Position numbers and translations under genes: made by a program. This document shows, piece by piece, positions 42,262 through 50,413 of a stretch of DNA of 64,000 bases (position 1 is its first letter; every line of letters begins with the position of its first letter). The notes beneath the pieces are model-generated. The model was given only the letters and a program-made list of their open reading frames with translations, ran no database searches and was not told where the DNA came from. The DNA is from Saccharothrix syringae. GTDB lineage: Bacteria; Actinomycetota; Actinomycetes; Mycobacteriales; Pseudonocardiaceae. Location: the NCBI RefSeq assembly GCF_009498035.1, contig NZ_CP034550.1, forward strand, positions 6,820,001 to 6,884,000. Reading direction: 5' to 3'.

Positions 42262-42341
42262 TCAGCGGCACGGCTCGTGCCGTTCCGCTGGCCGGAAGCG
42301 TCGTCGATCAAGACCCACTTGTCAACACGGCACGTGCCGTG
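42262..42341. promoter_or_regulatory. Two GGCACG-type palindromes between DUF1801 and TetR genes
   Basis: GGCACG-GCT-CGTGCC lies at 42267-42281, and the perfect 16-bp palindrome CACGGCACGTGCCGTG at 42326-42341, ending 16 bp before the TetR ATG. Both share the GGCAC/GTGCC half-sites. Position suggests one site for each divergent promoter. Confidence 0.65.
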
Positions 42342-42357
42342 CCGGTAAGGTGGGCCC

Positions 42358-42966
42358 ATGCCCGACTCCCGCGCCACCCGCAGCGACGAGCGAACCGGAA
42401 CGATCCTGCGCGCCGCGCTGGAGCTGGCCCGGGAGGTCGGCTACGCCAAGCTCAGCATCGAGGCGGTCGCGGCCCGGGCCGGCGTCGGGAAGCACACCGT
42501 CTACCGCCGCTGGTCCTCCCGGGGCCTGCTGTTCCTCGACGCGGTCCTCAGCCTGGACACCGGTGGCCTGGCCCACCGCGACACCGGCGACGTGGTGGCC
42601 GACGTCCGGGAGGTGATGGTCAAGGCCGTCGACCTGCTGGGCCGGCCGCCGTGGGGTCCGCTGTACCAGGACCTCGTCGGCGAGGCGCAGCACGACCCCG
42701 AGGTCGCCGCCGCGCTCAACCGGCGCTTCATCGAGCCGCAGACCGCCGACACGCTGGCCCGCCTGCGCAGCGCCAAGGAGCAGGGGCAGCTCGCCCCCGA
42801 CTTCGACCTGGACCTGGCGTTCGACATCCTGTCGGGCCCGCTGTACTTCCGGCTGCTGATCACGCAGGAACCGCTGACGCACGACTACATCGACCGGCTG
42901 ATCCGGGCCCTGTTCGCCGGGATGAGCCCCCGGCCGGACAACGCGGCGGCGAACGGCTCGCGCTGA
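42358..42966 (+). CDS. TetR-family regulator
   Basis: A 202-residue protein; the ATG follows AAGGTGGG. The DNA-binding domain LSIEAVAARAGVGKHTVYRRWSS is followed by a ligand domain with PLYQDLVGEAQHDPEVAAAL and DILSGPLYFRLLITQEPL, matching the TetR_C_11 class of AcrR-like repressors. It is divergent from the DUF1801 gene and converges on the Tat-exported protein. The 16-bp palindrome just upstream is the likely autoregulatory site. Confidence 0.9.
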   Translation: MPDSRATRSDERTGTILRAALELAREVGYAKLSIEAVAARAGVGKHTVYRRWSSRGLLFLDAVLSLDTGGLAHRDTGDVVADVREVMVKAVDLLGRPPWGPLYQDLVGEAQHDPEVAAALNRRFIEPQTADTLARLRSAKEQGQLAPDFDLDLAFDILSGPLYFRLLITQEPLTHDYIDRLIRALFAGMSPRPDNAAANGSR

Positions 42967-42973
42967 CGAGGTC

Positions 42974-43010
42974 CCCGGCGGCGGCACGACGCCGTCGTCC
43001 CGCCGCCGGG
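42974..43010. terminator. Hairpin between convergent TetR and Tat-protein genes
   Basis: An 11-bp stem (CCCGGCGGCGG, 42974-42984, with 43000-43010) encloses a second small stem ACGAC/GTCGT. It lies between two convergent stop codons and can serve both directions. Confidence 0.55.
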
Positions 43011-43023
43011 TGGCGCCTCCGGC

Positions 43024-44235
43024 TCAGCGGGTGGCCAACCCCGGGAGCACGACGTCCACGTTGAAGTTCTGCCGCAGCGGGAGCGACGAGATGACCTCGT
43101 GCAGCTCGTGGTACGGGTCCAGCGGTGGCGGCGGGGGCGGCGGCCGGCGCAGCCACCACCAGATGAGCCAGAACCACCGGTCGAGCCCGCACCAGCCGAT
43201 GTAGAGGTAGTCGCCGCCGCCGTGGACCAGGGCCAGCGGGTTGCCGGGCGCGTGCACGGCCGGGGGGCCGATGACCCACGGGTTCGGGAAGGGGCCGAAC
43301 GCGTCGGTGGCCGCCCTGATCGCACCGTCCGCCCCGGCGTAGGTGACCACGAACTGACCGGTCGGGGCCGCGGTCGCGGCCAGGTGCGCGCCGACGGGCA
43401 CCTGGCCGGGGTCGGAGAGCGCGACCACCGGCTGCGGGGTGAGGCCCGCGAAGGGGACCCGCCACAGCCGCCCGTCGGCGCCGGTGTGGAAGGTCGTGAT
43501 GCCGTTCGTGCCCGACGCGGCCGCCACGGGTGAGTTCAGCGGGGCCGCGTTGGCCGCGGTGGCCGCGGCGGTCGTCCAGATCGCGATCGGGCCCGCGGGT
43601 CCGGCGCCGAGCCGGCCCAGCGAGGTCTGGACGGCCCCGTTGCCCCCGACGTAGGCCACGCCGAACCGGTCGCCCACCCGGAACGCGGCCAGCGGGGTGG
43701 ACGGCGGCACCGAGCCGGGCGGGACCACGGTCGCGAGCGGTACGGAGATGCCGCCGGACCGGGAGTACGCGGCGTGGTAGATGGCGCCGTTGCCGCCGGT
43801 GAAGTAGACGTGGGTCCCGTTCTGGCCCTCGACCGCCGCGATCCGGGCGCCGGGTGCGGCCAGGCCGCCCTGGGGGTGCCGGGTGAAGGCCATGCCGGAG
43901 CCGGCGGCGCTGGTGAACCCGGCGACCAGGCCGCCGTGGCTGCCGATGGTGAACAGCGCGACGAGGCCGTCCGACCGCTGGACCGCGGCGAGGTCGCCGC
44001 CGGGCGGGCCGATGGCGGTGCCGCTGACGGGGGAGGTGGAGTTGGCGCCGGTGGTGTGGAGCCGGCCGTCGGCGCCGATGTAGAAGCCGGCGGGCGAGGC
44101 GGCGGCGGCCCGCGGGTCGGCCGCGGCCGGTCCGGCCAGGCCGATCGGCAGCACCGTGGCCACGCCGCACGCGGCCGCGGCTCTGAGCAGGTCGCGCCGG
44201 GCCAGGCCCGCGGACTCACCGTTCGTGGGAATCAT
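43024..44235 (-). CDS. Tat-exported beta-propeller-like protein
   Basis: A 403-residue precursor with a twin-arginine signal ARRDLLRAAAACGVATVLP, cleaved near AAADP. The mature part has repeating blade-like units of about 45-50 residues (GFYIGADGRLHTTG, HVYFTGGNGAIYHAAYS, GVAYVGGNGAVQTSLG, TTFHTGADGRLWRVPF, VVTYAGADGAIRAATD, YLYIGWCGLDRWFW), resembling a PLL/fucose-lectin-type beta-propeller. A run of eight Pro precedes a C-terminal helix. It probably binds a glycan or surface ligand in the extracytoplasmic space; no catalytic motif is seen. It is divergent from the STAND gene. Confidence 0.7.
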   Translation of the reverse strand: MIPTNGESAGLARRDLLRAAAACGVATVLPIGLAGPAAADPRAAAASPAGFYIGADGRLHTTGANSTSPVSGTAIGPPGGDLAAVQRSDGLVALFTIGSHGGLVAGFTSAAGSGMAFTRHPQGGLAAPGARIAAVEGQNGTHVYFTGGNGAIYHAAYSRSGGISVPLATVVPPGSVPPSTPLAAFRVGDRFGVAYVGGNGAVQTSLGRLGAGPAGPIAIWTTAAATAANAAPLNSPVAAASGTNGITTFHTGADGRLWRVPFAGLTPQPVVALSDPGQVPVGAHLAATAAPTGQFVVTYAGADGAIRAATDAFGPFPNPWVIGPPAVHAPGNPLALVHGGGDYLYIGWCGLDRWFWLIWWWLRRPPPPPPPLDPYHELHEVISSLPLRQNFNVDVVLPGLATR

Positions 44236-44333
44236 GCGGCCACGCTAGGGAGGCCGAATCCCGTCCGGGGCTTTCCGGGACGCGGACGGCTACCGTGAGC
44301 CGGGCGGGAACGGTGGCGAGTCGGGTGGGGGCC

Positions 44334-46760
44334 ATGGCGCAGGACTCCAGGCAGGCGTTGGACGCGTTCGTCGACGAGCTCAACCGGTTGCGGCGGTGCG
44401 CGGGGGCGCCGTCGTTGAACCAGATCGCCGCATCGGCCACCGCGATCGGCCACCCGCTGGCCCGGTCGACGGTGAGCGACAAGCTGAACGCGAAGTCGTT
44501 GCCCGAGTGGGACTTCGTCGTCGCCTTCGTCCGCGCCTGCCTGGCGCACGCCGACCGGGCCGGCTCGCGGGTGCCGGAGGAGCTGGCCGACCTGGCGCGG
44601 TGGGACGCCGCGCACTGGGACCTGCTCCGCTCGATCGACGGTGACCGCTCGACCGACCGGCTCGCCGTCGCCGCCCAGGGCGAGGTGCGCCGCCGCCAGG
44701 CGCGGTCCCGGTCGCCGGAGCACGACGCGTGGGTGGTGCCGCGGCAGCTGCCCGCGCCGGTGCCCCGCTTCGCCGGCCGGGTCGGGCACCTGGCCCGGTT
44801 GGCGGAGCTGGTCGACGACCCCCGGCCGGTGCCGGCGATGGTGATCACCGCGATCGGCGGCACCGCGGGCGTCGGCAAGACCGCGCTCGCGGTGCACTGG
44901 GCCAACCAGGTGGCCGACCGCTTCCCCGACGGCCAGCTGTACGTGAACCTGCGCGGCTTCGACGCGGTGTCGTCCCGGGTCGACCCCTCCGTGGCGCTCC
45001 GGGGTTTCCTGGAGGCGCTGGGGGTGCCCGGCGAGCGCGTCCCGACCGACCCCGGTGCGCAGACCGGGCTGTACCGGAGCCTGCTGATCGGGCGCCGGGT
45101 GCTGGTCCTGCTGGACAACGCCCGGGACGCCGAGCAGGTGCGACCGCTGTTACCGGGCTCGCCGGGCTGCCTCGTGCTGGTCACCAGCCGGCAGCAGATG
45201 ACGGGGCTGGTCGCGGCGGAGGGCGCGCACCCGGTCGTGCTGGACCTGCTGTCCGACGCCGAGGCGTGGGACATGCTCGCGCTGCGCCTCGGCGCGCGGC
45301 GGGTCGAGGCGGAGCCGGGGGCGGTGCGGCGCATCGTCACCGCCTCGGCCGGGCTGCCGCTCGCGCTGGCGGTCGTGGCGGCCCGCGCCCAGACCTTCCC
45401 CGGCTTCCCCCTCTCCCGCCTGGCCGACGAGCTGGACGAGGCCAGGTTGGACGGGTTCGCCGACGCCGAGCCCGCGCTGGACATCCGGTTCGTGTTCTCC
45501 TGGTCGTGCCGCAGGCTGGAGGCCCCGGCGGCCCGCCTGTTCCGGCTGCTGGGGCTGCACCCGGGCGGCGGGATCGGCCCGCACGCGGCGGCGAGCCTGG
45601 CCGGGCAGCCGGTCGCGGAGACGCGGCGCCAACTGGCGGTGCTGGCCCACGCCAACCTGGTCTCCGAGCCGTCGCCGGGCCGGTACGCCATGCACGACCT
45701 GCTCCGGGCCTACGCCGCCGAGCAGGCCGAGGTGGTCGAGGGCGCGCCGGGGAGGCGCCGCGCCCTCGTCCGGGTGCTCGACCACTACCTGCACGCCGCC
45801 CACGCCGCGGACCTGCTGCTGCACCCGCACCGCGACGCGATCGCGCTGCCGCCCCTCCCGGACGGGGTGACCCTGCCGGTGTTCGCGGGGCGCGAGCAGG
45901 CGTGGGCCTGGCTCACCGCCGAGCGCCAGGTGCTGCTCAACGCGATCGACCTCGCCGCCGACGGCTTCGACACCCACGCGTGGCAGCTCGCGTGGTCGAT
46001 GAGCACCTACCTCGACCGGACGGGTGCCTGGGCCGAGCAGAGCAGGGTCCAGCGGATCGCGGTGGCCGCGGGCGCCCGGCAGGCCGACCCGGACGCGCAG
46101 GCGCGGGCCCGGCGCAACTGGGCGGTGGCGTGCCTGCGCCGCAAGCGGTACGCCGAGGCCGACGAGCACCTGCGCCTGGCGCTGGACCTCTACGACGAGC
46201 TGGGCGACCACGTCGGTGCCGCCCGGACGGTGCTGAACCTGGGCATCCTCGCCGAGCAGCAGGCCGACTTCCCGGCCGCGCTCGGGCACGCGCAGCGGGC
46301 GTTCGACCGCTTCGCGCTGGCCGGTCACGTGCACGGGCAGGCCAACGCGCTCAACAACATCGGCTGGTACCACAGCCGGCTCGGTGACCACGAGAGCGCC
46401 CTCGAGCACTGCGGGCGGGCGCTCGCCCTGCAGCAGGAGGTCGGCAACACCTACTGGCAGGCGCACACCTGGGACAGCCTCGGCTCCGCCCACCACCACC
46501 TCCGCCGGTACCAGGAGGCGATCCGCTGCTTCGGCCAGGCGCTGGCGCTGTGGCGGGAGACCGGTGAGCGCTTCTTCGAGGCGACCACGTTGACCCACCT
46601 CGGCGACTCGCGGCACGCCGTCGGTGACGCCGGGGGCGCGCGGTCGGCGTGGTTGCGGGCCGCCGCCATCCTCGACGAGCTGGCCCACCCCGACGCGGGC
46701 CCGGTGCGCGCCCGGCTGCACGACGCACACCGGCCGGACTCCCACCGCCTCGCGCGGTAG
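44334..46760 (+). CDS. STAND regulator: HTH-like N-terminus, NB-ARC, TPR repeats
   Basis: An 808-residue protein from the ATG at 44334 (a GTG at 44295 is possible). The first about 70 residues (LNQIAASATAIGHPLARSTVSDKL) look like a helix-turn-helix. An NB-ARC ATPase follows with Walker A GTAGVGKTAL, RRVLVLLDNARD (Walker B), VLVTSRQQM (sensor) and GLPLALAVV. TPR repeats fill about residues 560-790. It lacks the SARP and BTAD domains of AfsR, so it belongs to the HTH-NB-ARC-TPR group of actinobacterial signal-dependent regulators. The gene is divergent from the Tat-exported propeller protein, a possible ligand partner. Confidence 0.82.
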   Translation: MAQDSRQALDAFVDELNRLRRCAGAPSLNQIAASATAIGHPLARSTVSDKLNAKSLPEWDFVVAFVRACLAHADRAGSRVPEELADLARWDAAHWDLLRSIDGDRSTDRLAVAAQGEVRRRQARSRSPEHDAWVVPRQLPAPVPRFAGRVGHLARLAELVDDPRPVPAMVITAIGGTAGVGKTALAVHWANQVADRFPDGQLYVNLRGFDAVSSRVDPSVALRGFLEALGVPGERVPTDPGAQTGLYRSLLIGRRVLVLLDNARDAEQVRPLLPGSPGCLVLVTSRQQMTGLVAAEGAHPVVLDLLSDAEAWDMLALRLGARRVEAEPGAVRRIVTASAGLPLALAVVAARAQTFPGFPLSRLADELDEARLDGFADAEPALDIRFVFSWSCRRLEAPAARLFRLLGLHPGGGIGPHAAASLAGQPVAETRRQLAVLAHANLVSEPSPGRYAMHDLLRAYAAEQAEVVEGAPGRRRALVRVLDHYLHAAHAADLLLHPHRDAIALPPLPDGVTLPVFAGREQAWAWLTAERQVLLNAIDLAADGFDTHAWQLAWSMSTYLDRTGAWAEQSRVQRIAVAAGARQADPDAQARARRNWAVACLRRKRYAEADEHLRLALDLYDELGDHVGAARTVLNLGILAEQQADFPAALGHAQRAFDRFALAGHVHGQANALNNIGWYHSRLGDHESALEHCGRALALQQEVGNTYWQAHTWDSLGSAHHHLRRYQEAIRCFGQALALWRETGERFFEATTLTHLGDSRHAVGDAGGARSAWLRAAAILDELAHPDAGPVRARLHDAHRPDSHRLAR

Positions 46761-46780
46761 GAGCCCGGCCGGGCGCGGGA

Positions 46781-47911
46781 TCAGACCAGGGAGGCCAGCG
46801 CGTCCCTGGTGAACGGGGTGACGCCCGCCACGTCGCCCTTCTCGACCTTCCGGGCCCACTCGGGGTCGGCCAGCAGCGCCCGGCCGACGGCGATCAGGTC
46901 GAACTCGTCCGCGGCCAGCCGCTCCAGGAGCTGGTCGATGCCCGTGGGCGACGGCGTCTGCCCGGCGAAGGTGGCCAGGAACTCGCCGTCCAGGCCGACC
47001 GAGCCGACGGAGATGGTGGGGCGGCCGGTGATCTTCTTGATCCAGCCCGCGAAGTTCAGCTCGGAGCCCTCGAACTCGGGCTGCCAGTAGCGGCGCGTCG
47101 AGCCGTGGAAGACGTCCACGCCGGCTTCCGCCAGCGGCGTCAGGATCGCCTCCAGCTCCTGCGGCGTGCGCGCCAGCTTGGCGTCGTAGGCGTTGGGCTT
47201 CCACTGGGACAGGCGCAGGACGATCGGGAAGTCGGGCGAGGTCGCGGCGCGCACCGCGGCCACCACCTCGGCGACCAGGCGCGTGCGGGCGACCGGGCTG
47301 CCCCCGTAGGCGTCGGTGCGCCGGTTGGTGACCTCCCAGAGGAAGTTGTCGAGCAGGTAGCCGTGGGCGCCGTGCAGCTCCACGCCGTCGAAGCCCAGTC
47401 GCCGGGCGGCCGCGGCGGCCTCGGCGAACGCGGTGACCACGGCCTCCAGGTCGGTGGTCGTCGGCACCGGGCCGGCCTCGCCGATCGGGTTGCCGTCCAG
47501 GCCCAGGCCCGAGGGGGTGAACACCGGGGCCTCGGGCACGGGCGGCGCGCCGGGCTTGCGGGACGCGCCCACGTGCCACAGCTGCGGGACGATCCGGCCG
47601 CCCTCGGCGTGCACGCGCTCGACGACGCGCGCCCAGCCCGCCAGCGCGTCCTCGCCGTGGAAGCGCGGCACGTCGGCGCTCTCGCCGGCGCTGGGGTGCC
47701 CGACGTAGGTGCCCTCGGTGACGATCAGGCCGACACCGCCCGCGGCGCGGCGGCCGTAGTAGTCGGCGACGTCCTCGCCCGGGACGCCGCCCGGGGAGAA
47801 CTGCCTGGTCATGGGGGCCATCACAACGCGGTTCGACAGTTCCAGCGAGCCGGCGGTGAAGGGGCGGAATAGCGGCGCGGTGTCGACGGCGGCGCGCGGG
47901 GGCGTGGTCAT
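46781..47911 (-). CDS. Old Yellow Enzyme family ene-reductase
   Basis: A 376-residue FMN-dependent (beta/alpha)8 enzyme. Characteristic features are LSNRVVMAPMTRQFS at the N-terminus, the substrate-binding pair in GVELHGAHGYLLDNFLWEVTN (His-Gly-Ala-His form), NRRTDAYGGSPVARTRL and VGRALLADPEWARKV at the FMN phosphate site. It reduces activated C=C bonds with NAD(P)H in the cytosol. ATG at 47911 follows GAGG. It is divergent from a TetR gene and the gap carries two GGAGC-N4-GCTCC sites, so it is likely induced by electrophiles or oxidised compounds. Confidence 0.9.
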   Translation of the reverse strand: MTTPPRAAVDTAPLFRPFTAGSLELSNRVVMAPMTRQFSPGGVPGEDVADYYGRRAAGGVGLIVTEGTYVGHPSAGESADVPRFHGEDALAGWARVVERVHAEGGRIVPQLWHVGASRKPGAPPVPEAPVFTPSGLGLDGNPIGEAGPVPTTTDLEAVVTAFAEAAAAARRLGFDGVELHGAHGYLLDNFLWEVTNRRTDAYGGSPVARTRLVAEVVAAVRAATSPDFPIVLRLSQWKPNAYDAKLARTPQELEAILTPLAEAGVDVFHGSTRRYWQPEFEGSELNFAGWIKKITGRPTISVGSVGLDGEFLATFAGQTPSPTGIDQLLERLAADEFDLIAVGRALLADPEWARKVEKGDVAGVTPFTRDALASLV

Positions 47912-47933
47912 GTGCATCCTCGGGGGTTGAAGC

Positions 47934-47983
47934 GGAGCGCTTGCTCCTCTTGACGCTAGCACAAACGGAGCGAGTGCTCCGTT
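47934..47983. promoter_or_regulatory. Two GGAGC-N4-GCTCC sites between ene-reductase and TetR genes
   Basis: Site one GGAGC-GCTT-GCTCC is at 47934-47947. Site two AACGGAGC-GAGT-GCTCCGTT is at 47964-47983, with 8-bp arms. Their cores are 33 bp apart, about three helical turns. Both match the size expected for a TetR dimer and lie over the divergent promoters. Confidence 0.72.
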
Positions 47984-48011
47984 AACTCCCGGGGACGACT
48001 ATGCTGGGGGT

Positions 48012-48611
48012 GTGGCCACCGACACGTCGTCCCGTCGACCGCTCCGCGCCGACGCCGAGCGCAACCGCGCCGCGATCATCGAGGCCGCCACCGAGGTGCT
48101 CGCCGAGCAGGGCAGCGCCGTGGACGTCCGGGAGATCGCCCAGCGCAGCGGTGTCGGCATGGGCACGCTCTACCGGCACTTCCCGACCAAGGAGGACCTG
48201 CTGGGCACCGTCCTCGACCGCGAGTACACCGCCTGGGCGGGCGCGGCGCGCGCGGCGGCCGACGCCACCGACGACCCGCGGGCGGCGCTGGAGGGGTTCT
48301 ACGAGCACGCGCTGGCGACCCAGGCGTGCCACCGGGCCGTCGTCGAGGCGTACGGGCACAACTGGAACGGCCCGGCCCTGGACTGCGTGCGGCTGCTGCA
48401 CCCGGTGCTCGACGACCTGCGCACCCGCGCCCAGGACGCCGGCGTGCTGCGCGCCGACGCGACGACCGGCGACCTGGCGCTGCTGCTGGCCACGTTGAGC
48501 CACACCGCGCAACTGGTGGGCCACCACGACGCGTGGGTGTGGCGGCGACAGCTGCGCATCGCCCTCGACGGCCTCCGGGCCTCCCACGACACGCCGCTGC
48601 CGACGGCGTGA
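48012..48611 (+). CDS. TetR-family regulator
   Basis: A 199-residue protein from a GTG start. The DNA-binding domain is VDVREIAQRSGVGMGTLYRHFPTKEDLL, a clear TetR helix-turn-helix. The C-terminal domain is of the SbtR/TetR_C_21-like type (RLLHPVLDDLRTRAQDAGVLRADAT). The gene is divergent from the ene-reductase gene, and two matching palindromic sites lie between them. It is thus very likely the repressor of that enzyme and of itself. Confidence 0.9.
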   Translation: MATDTSSRRPLRADAERNRAAIIEAATEVLAEQGSAVDVREIAQRSGVGMGTLYRHFPTKEDLLGTVLDREYTAWAGAARAAADATDDPRAALEGFYEHALATQACHRAVVEAYGHNWNGPALDCVRLLHPVLDDLRTRAQDAGVLRADATTGDLALLLATLSHTAQLVGHHDAWVWRRQLRIALDGLRASHDTPLPTA

Positions 48612-48666
48612 CGCCGGCCGTCCCCGGCCGAGGGCTCCTCACCACGACCCCGTGGCCGGGAAATCC

Positions 48667-49536
48667 TCAGCCGGCGGGCGCGGCGGTGCGCAGTGCGGCC
48701 GCCGAGCGGACCAGTGCGGCGATCGCCGGTGAGCGGCTGTCGGCCGGCCAGGCGATCACGGTGGTGACGTCCGGCGCGTCCACGACGGGGACCGCGACGT
48801 GGTCGGGCCACTGCCAGGCGCGGCTGGAGGCGGGGATGACGAGCAGGGTCCTGCCCAGCGCCACGAGCTGGGCCAGTTGCGACTGGGTGCGCACCTCCGG
48901 TCCGGGACCGTCCGGGTAGGACCCGTCGAGGCGGGGCCACCGCGCGATGGGCAGGTCCGGCACGTGGCTCACCTCGGCCAGGGTGAGCCGGTCGCGCGAG
49001 GCGAGCGGGTGCCCGGCCGGGAGGAGCGCGACCTGGCCCTCGACGCAGAGGTCCTCGGTGTCGAACCCGGCGAGGTCGTCGAACGGGCGGTGCATGAGCG
49101 CCACGTCGGCGCGCCCCTCGCGCAGCAGCCCGGCCTGCTCGCCGACCTCGCACAGCAGGACTTCGACCGGTGGCGCGCCGGGTTCGCCCGCGAACGCGTC
49201 GAGGAGCCGTTGCAGCAGCTCGTGGGACGCCCCGGCTTTCGTCACCAGCACCAGGGGCCGCCCGGGGTCCCCGGCGCGGCGCGTCCGGTGCGCGGCGGCC
49301 GTGACCGCGTCGAGGGCCGTCCGGGCCTCGCGGAGCAGCACCCGGCCGGCGTCGGTGAGCACCGCCCCGCCGCGGTCCCGGTCGAGGAGTCGCACGCCGA
49401 GCCGCCGCTCCAGTTGCCGGATCGCGCGCGAGAGCGGCGGTTGCGAGATCCCGAGCCGGTCGGCGGCGCGCCCGAAGTGCAGTTCCTCGGCGACGGCGAC
49501 GAAGTAGCGCAGCTCGCGGGTTTCGAGGTCGACCAC
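48667..49536 (-). CDS. LysR-family transcriptional regulator
   Basis: A 289-residue regulator from a GTG start. The winged helix-turn-helix occupies residues 5-65 (LRYFVAVAEELHFGRAADRL, then SQPPLSRAIRQLERRLG). The effector-binding domain follows and resembles BenM/CatM-like PBP2 folds. It is divergent from the SDR gene at 49622, with a T-N11-A palindrome in the 85-base gap, the classical LysR arrangement for activating a neighbouring gene with an inducer and repressing itself. Confidence 0.92.
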   Translation of the reverse strand: MVDLETRELRYFVAVAEELHFGRAADRLGISQPPLSRAIRQLERRLGVRLLDRDRGGAVLTDAGRVLLREARTALDAVTAAAHRTRRAGDPGRPLVLVTKAGASHELLQRLLDAFAGEPGAPPVEVLLCEVGEQAGLLREGRADVALMHRPFDDLAGFDTEDLCVEGQVALLPAGHPLASRDRLTLAEVSHVPDLPIARWPRLDGSYPDGPGPEVRTQSQLAQLVALGRTLLVIPASSRAWQWPDHVAVPVVDAPDVTTVIAWPADSRSPAIAALVRSAAALRTAAPAG

Positions 49537-49548
49537 GGGCGGAGCCTA

Positions 49549-49563
49549 ATACCCGGCGGGTAT
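49549..49563. promoter_or_regulatory. LysR binding site
   Basis: ATACCC-GGC-GGGTAT is a perfect inverted repeat that fits the T-N11-A rule for LysR operators (T at 49550, A at 49562). It starts 13 bp from the LysR start codon. Confidence 0.75.
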
Positions 49564-49621
49564 CAGGGCGTGCCGGAACGGTCTTGGACGACGGGTGCGC
49601 GCGCCGCCGAGGATGGTTCGC

Positions 49622-50338
49622 GTGAACGACGAGAAGATCGCGCTGGTCACCGGCGCGAACAAGGGGATCGGTTTCGCCGTCGCGCAGGGCTTGGGGGCGA
49701 TCGGTTTCAGGGTCGCGGTGGGCGCGCGGGACGACGCCAGGCGGGAGGAGTCCGTCGAGCGCCTGCGCGCCGCGGGCGTCGACGCGTTCGGGGTGGCGCT
49801 GGACGTCACCTCGGACGACAGCGCCGCCGCGGCGGCGGCGACCGTCGAGCAGGAGGCGGGTCGGCTCGACGTGCTGGTCAACAACGCCGGGATCGCCGGC
49901 CGGACCGACGGTGGCGCGCAGGACCCGACCACGCTCGACCTCGACGTCCTGCGCACCGTGCTGGAGACGAACGTGTTCGGGGTGGTCCGGGTGACCAACG
50001 CGATGCTGCCGCTGCTGCGCCGCTCAAGTTCGCCGCGCATCGTCAACGTGTCGAGCAACATGGGCTCGCTGGCACTGCGAACCGGGCCCGTCATGGCCGC
50101 CTACGCGCCGTCGAAGACGATGCTCAACAGCGTGACGGCGCAGTACGCCCGCCGGTTCGCCGACACCGACGTCATCGTCAACGCCTGCTGCCCCGGCTAC
50201 GTCGCGACCGACTTCACCGGCTTCGCCGGGCCGCGGACGCCCGAGCAGGGCGCCGCGATCGCGATCCGGCTGGCCACGCTGCCGGACGACGGGCCGCGCG
50301 GCGGGTTCTTCGACGACGAGGGGGTCGTGCCCTGGTGA
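49622..50338 (+). CDS. Short-chain dehydrogenase/reductase
   Basis: A 238-residue classical SDR. The GTG at 49622 is preferred over the ATG at 49613 because GAGG at 49609-49612 gives correct spacing only for the GTG. Motifs are TGANKGIGFAVAQGL (cofactor), NNAGIAG, VNVSSNMGS (Ser) and YAPSKTML (Tyr and Lys). The TGANKGIG form is typical of carbonyl-reductase-like enzymes that prefer NADPH. It is regulated by the divergent LysR gene and followed by a 22-bp-stem hairpin. Substrate unknown. Confidence 0.9.
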   Translation: MNDEKIALVTGANKGIGFAVAQGLGAIGFRVAVGARDDARREESVERLRAAGVDAFGVALDVTSDDSAAAAAATVEQEAGRLDVLVNNAGIAGRTDGGAQDPTTLDLDVLRTVLETNVFGVVRVTNAMLPLLRRSSSPRIVNVSSNMGSLALRTGPVMAAYAPSKTMLNSVTAQYARRFADTDVIVNACCPGYVATDFTGFAGPRTPEQGAAIAIRLATLPDDGPRGGFFDDEGVVPW

Positions 50339-50339
50339 G

Positions 50340-50392
50340 CCGAGGGGATCGGTACCCCGCGCGACCCGGTCGCGGGGTACCGATCCCCTCGG
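50340..50392 (+). terminator. 22-bp perfect stem hairpin after the SDR gene
   Basis: Bases 50340-50361 are the exact inverted copy of 50371-50392 around a 9-base loop; the hairpin starts two bases after the SDR stop and ends 21 bases before the next start codon. There is no T-run. It is the longest perfect stem in the window. Confidence 0.75.
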
Positions 50393-50413
50393 CGAGGTCG
50401 TTAGGGTCGGATC

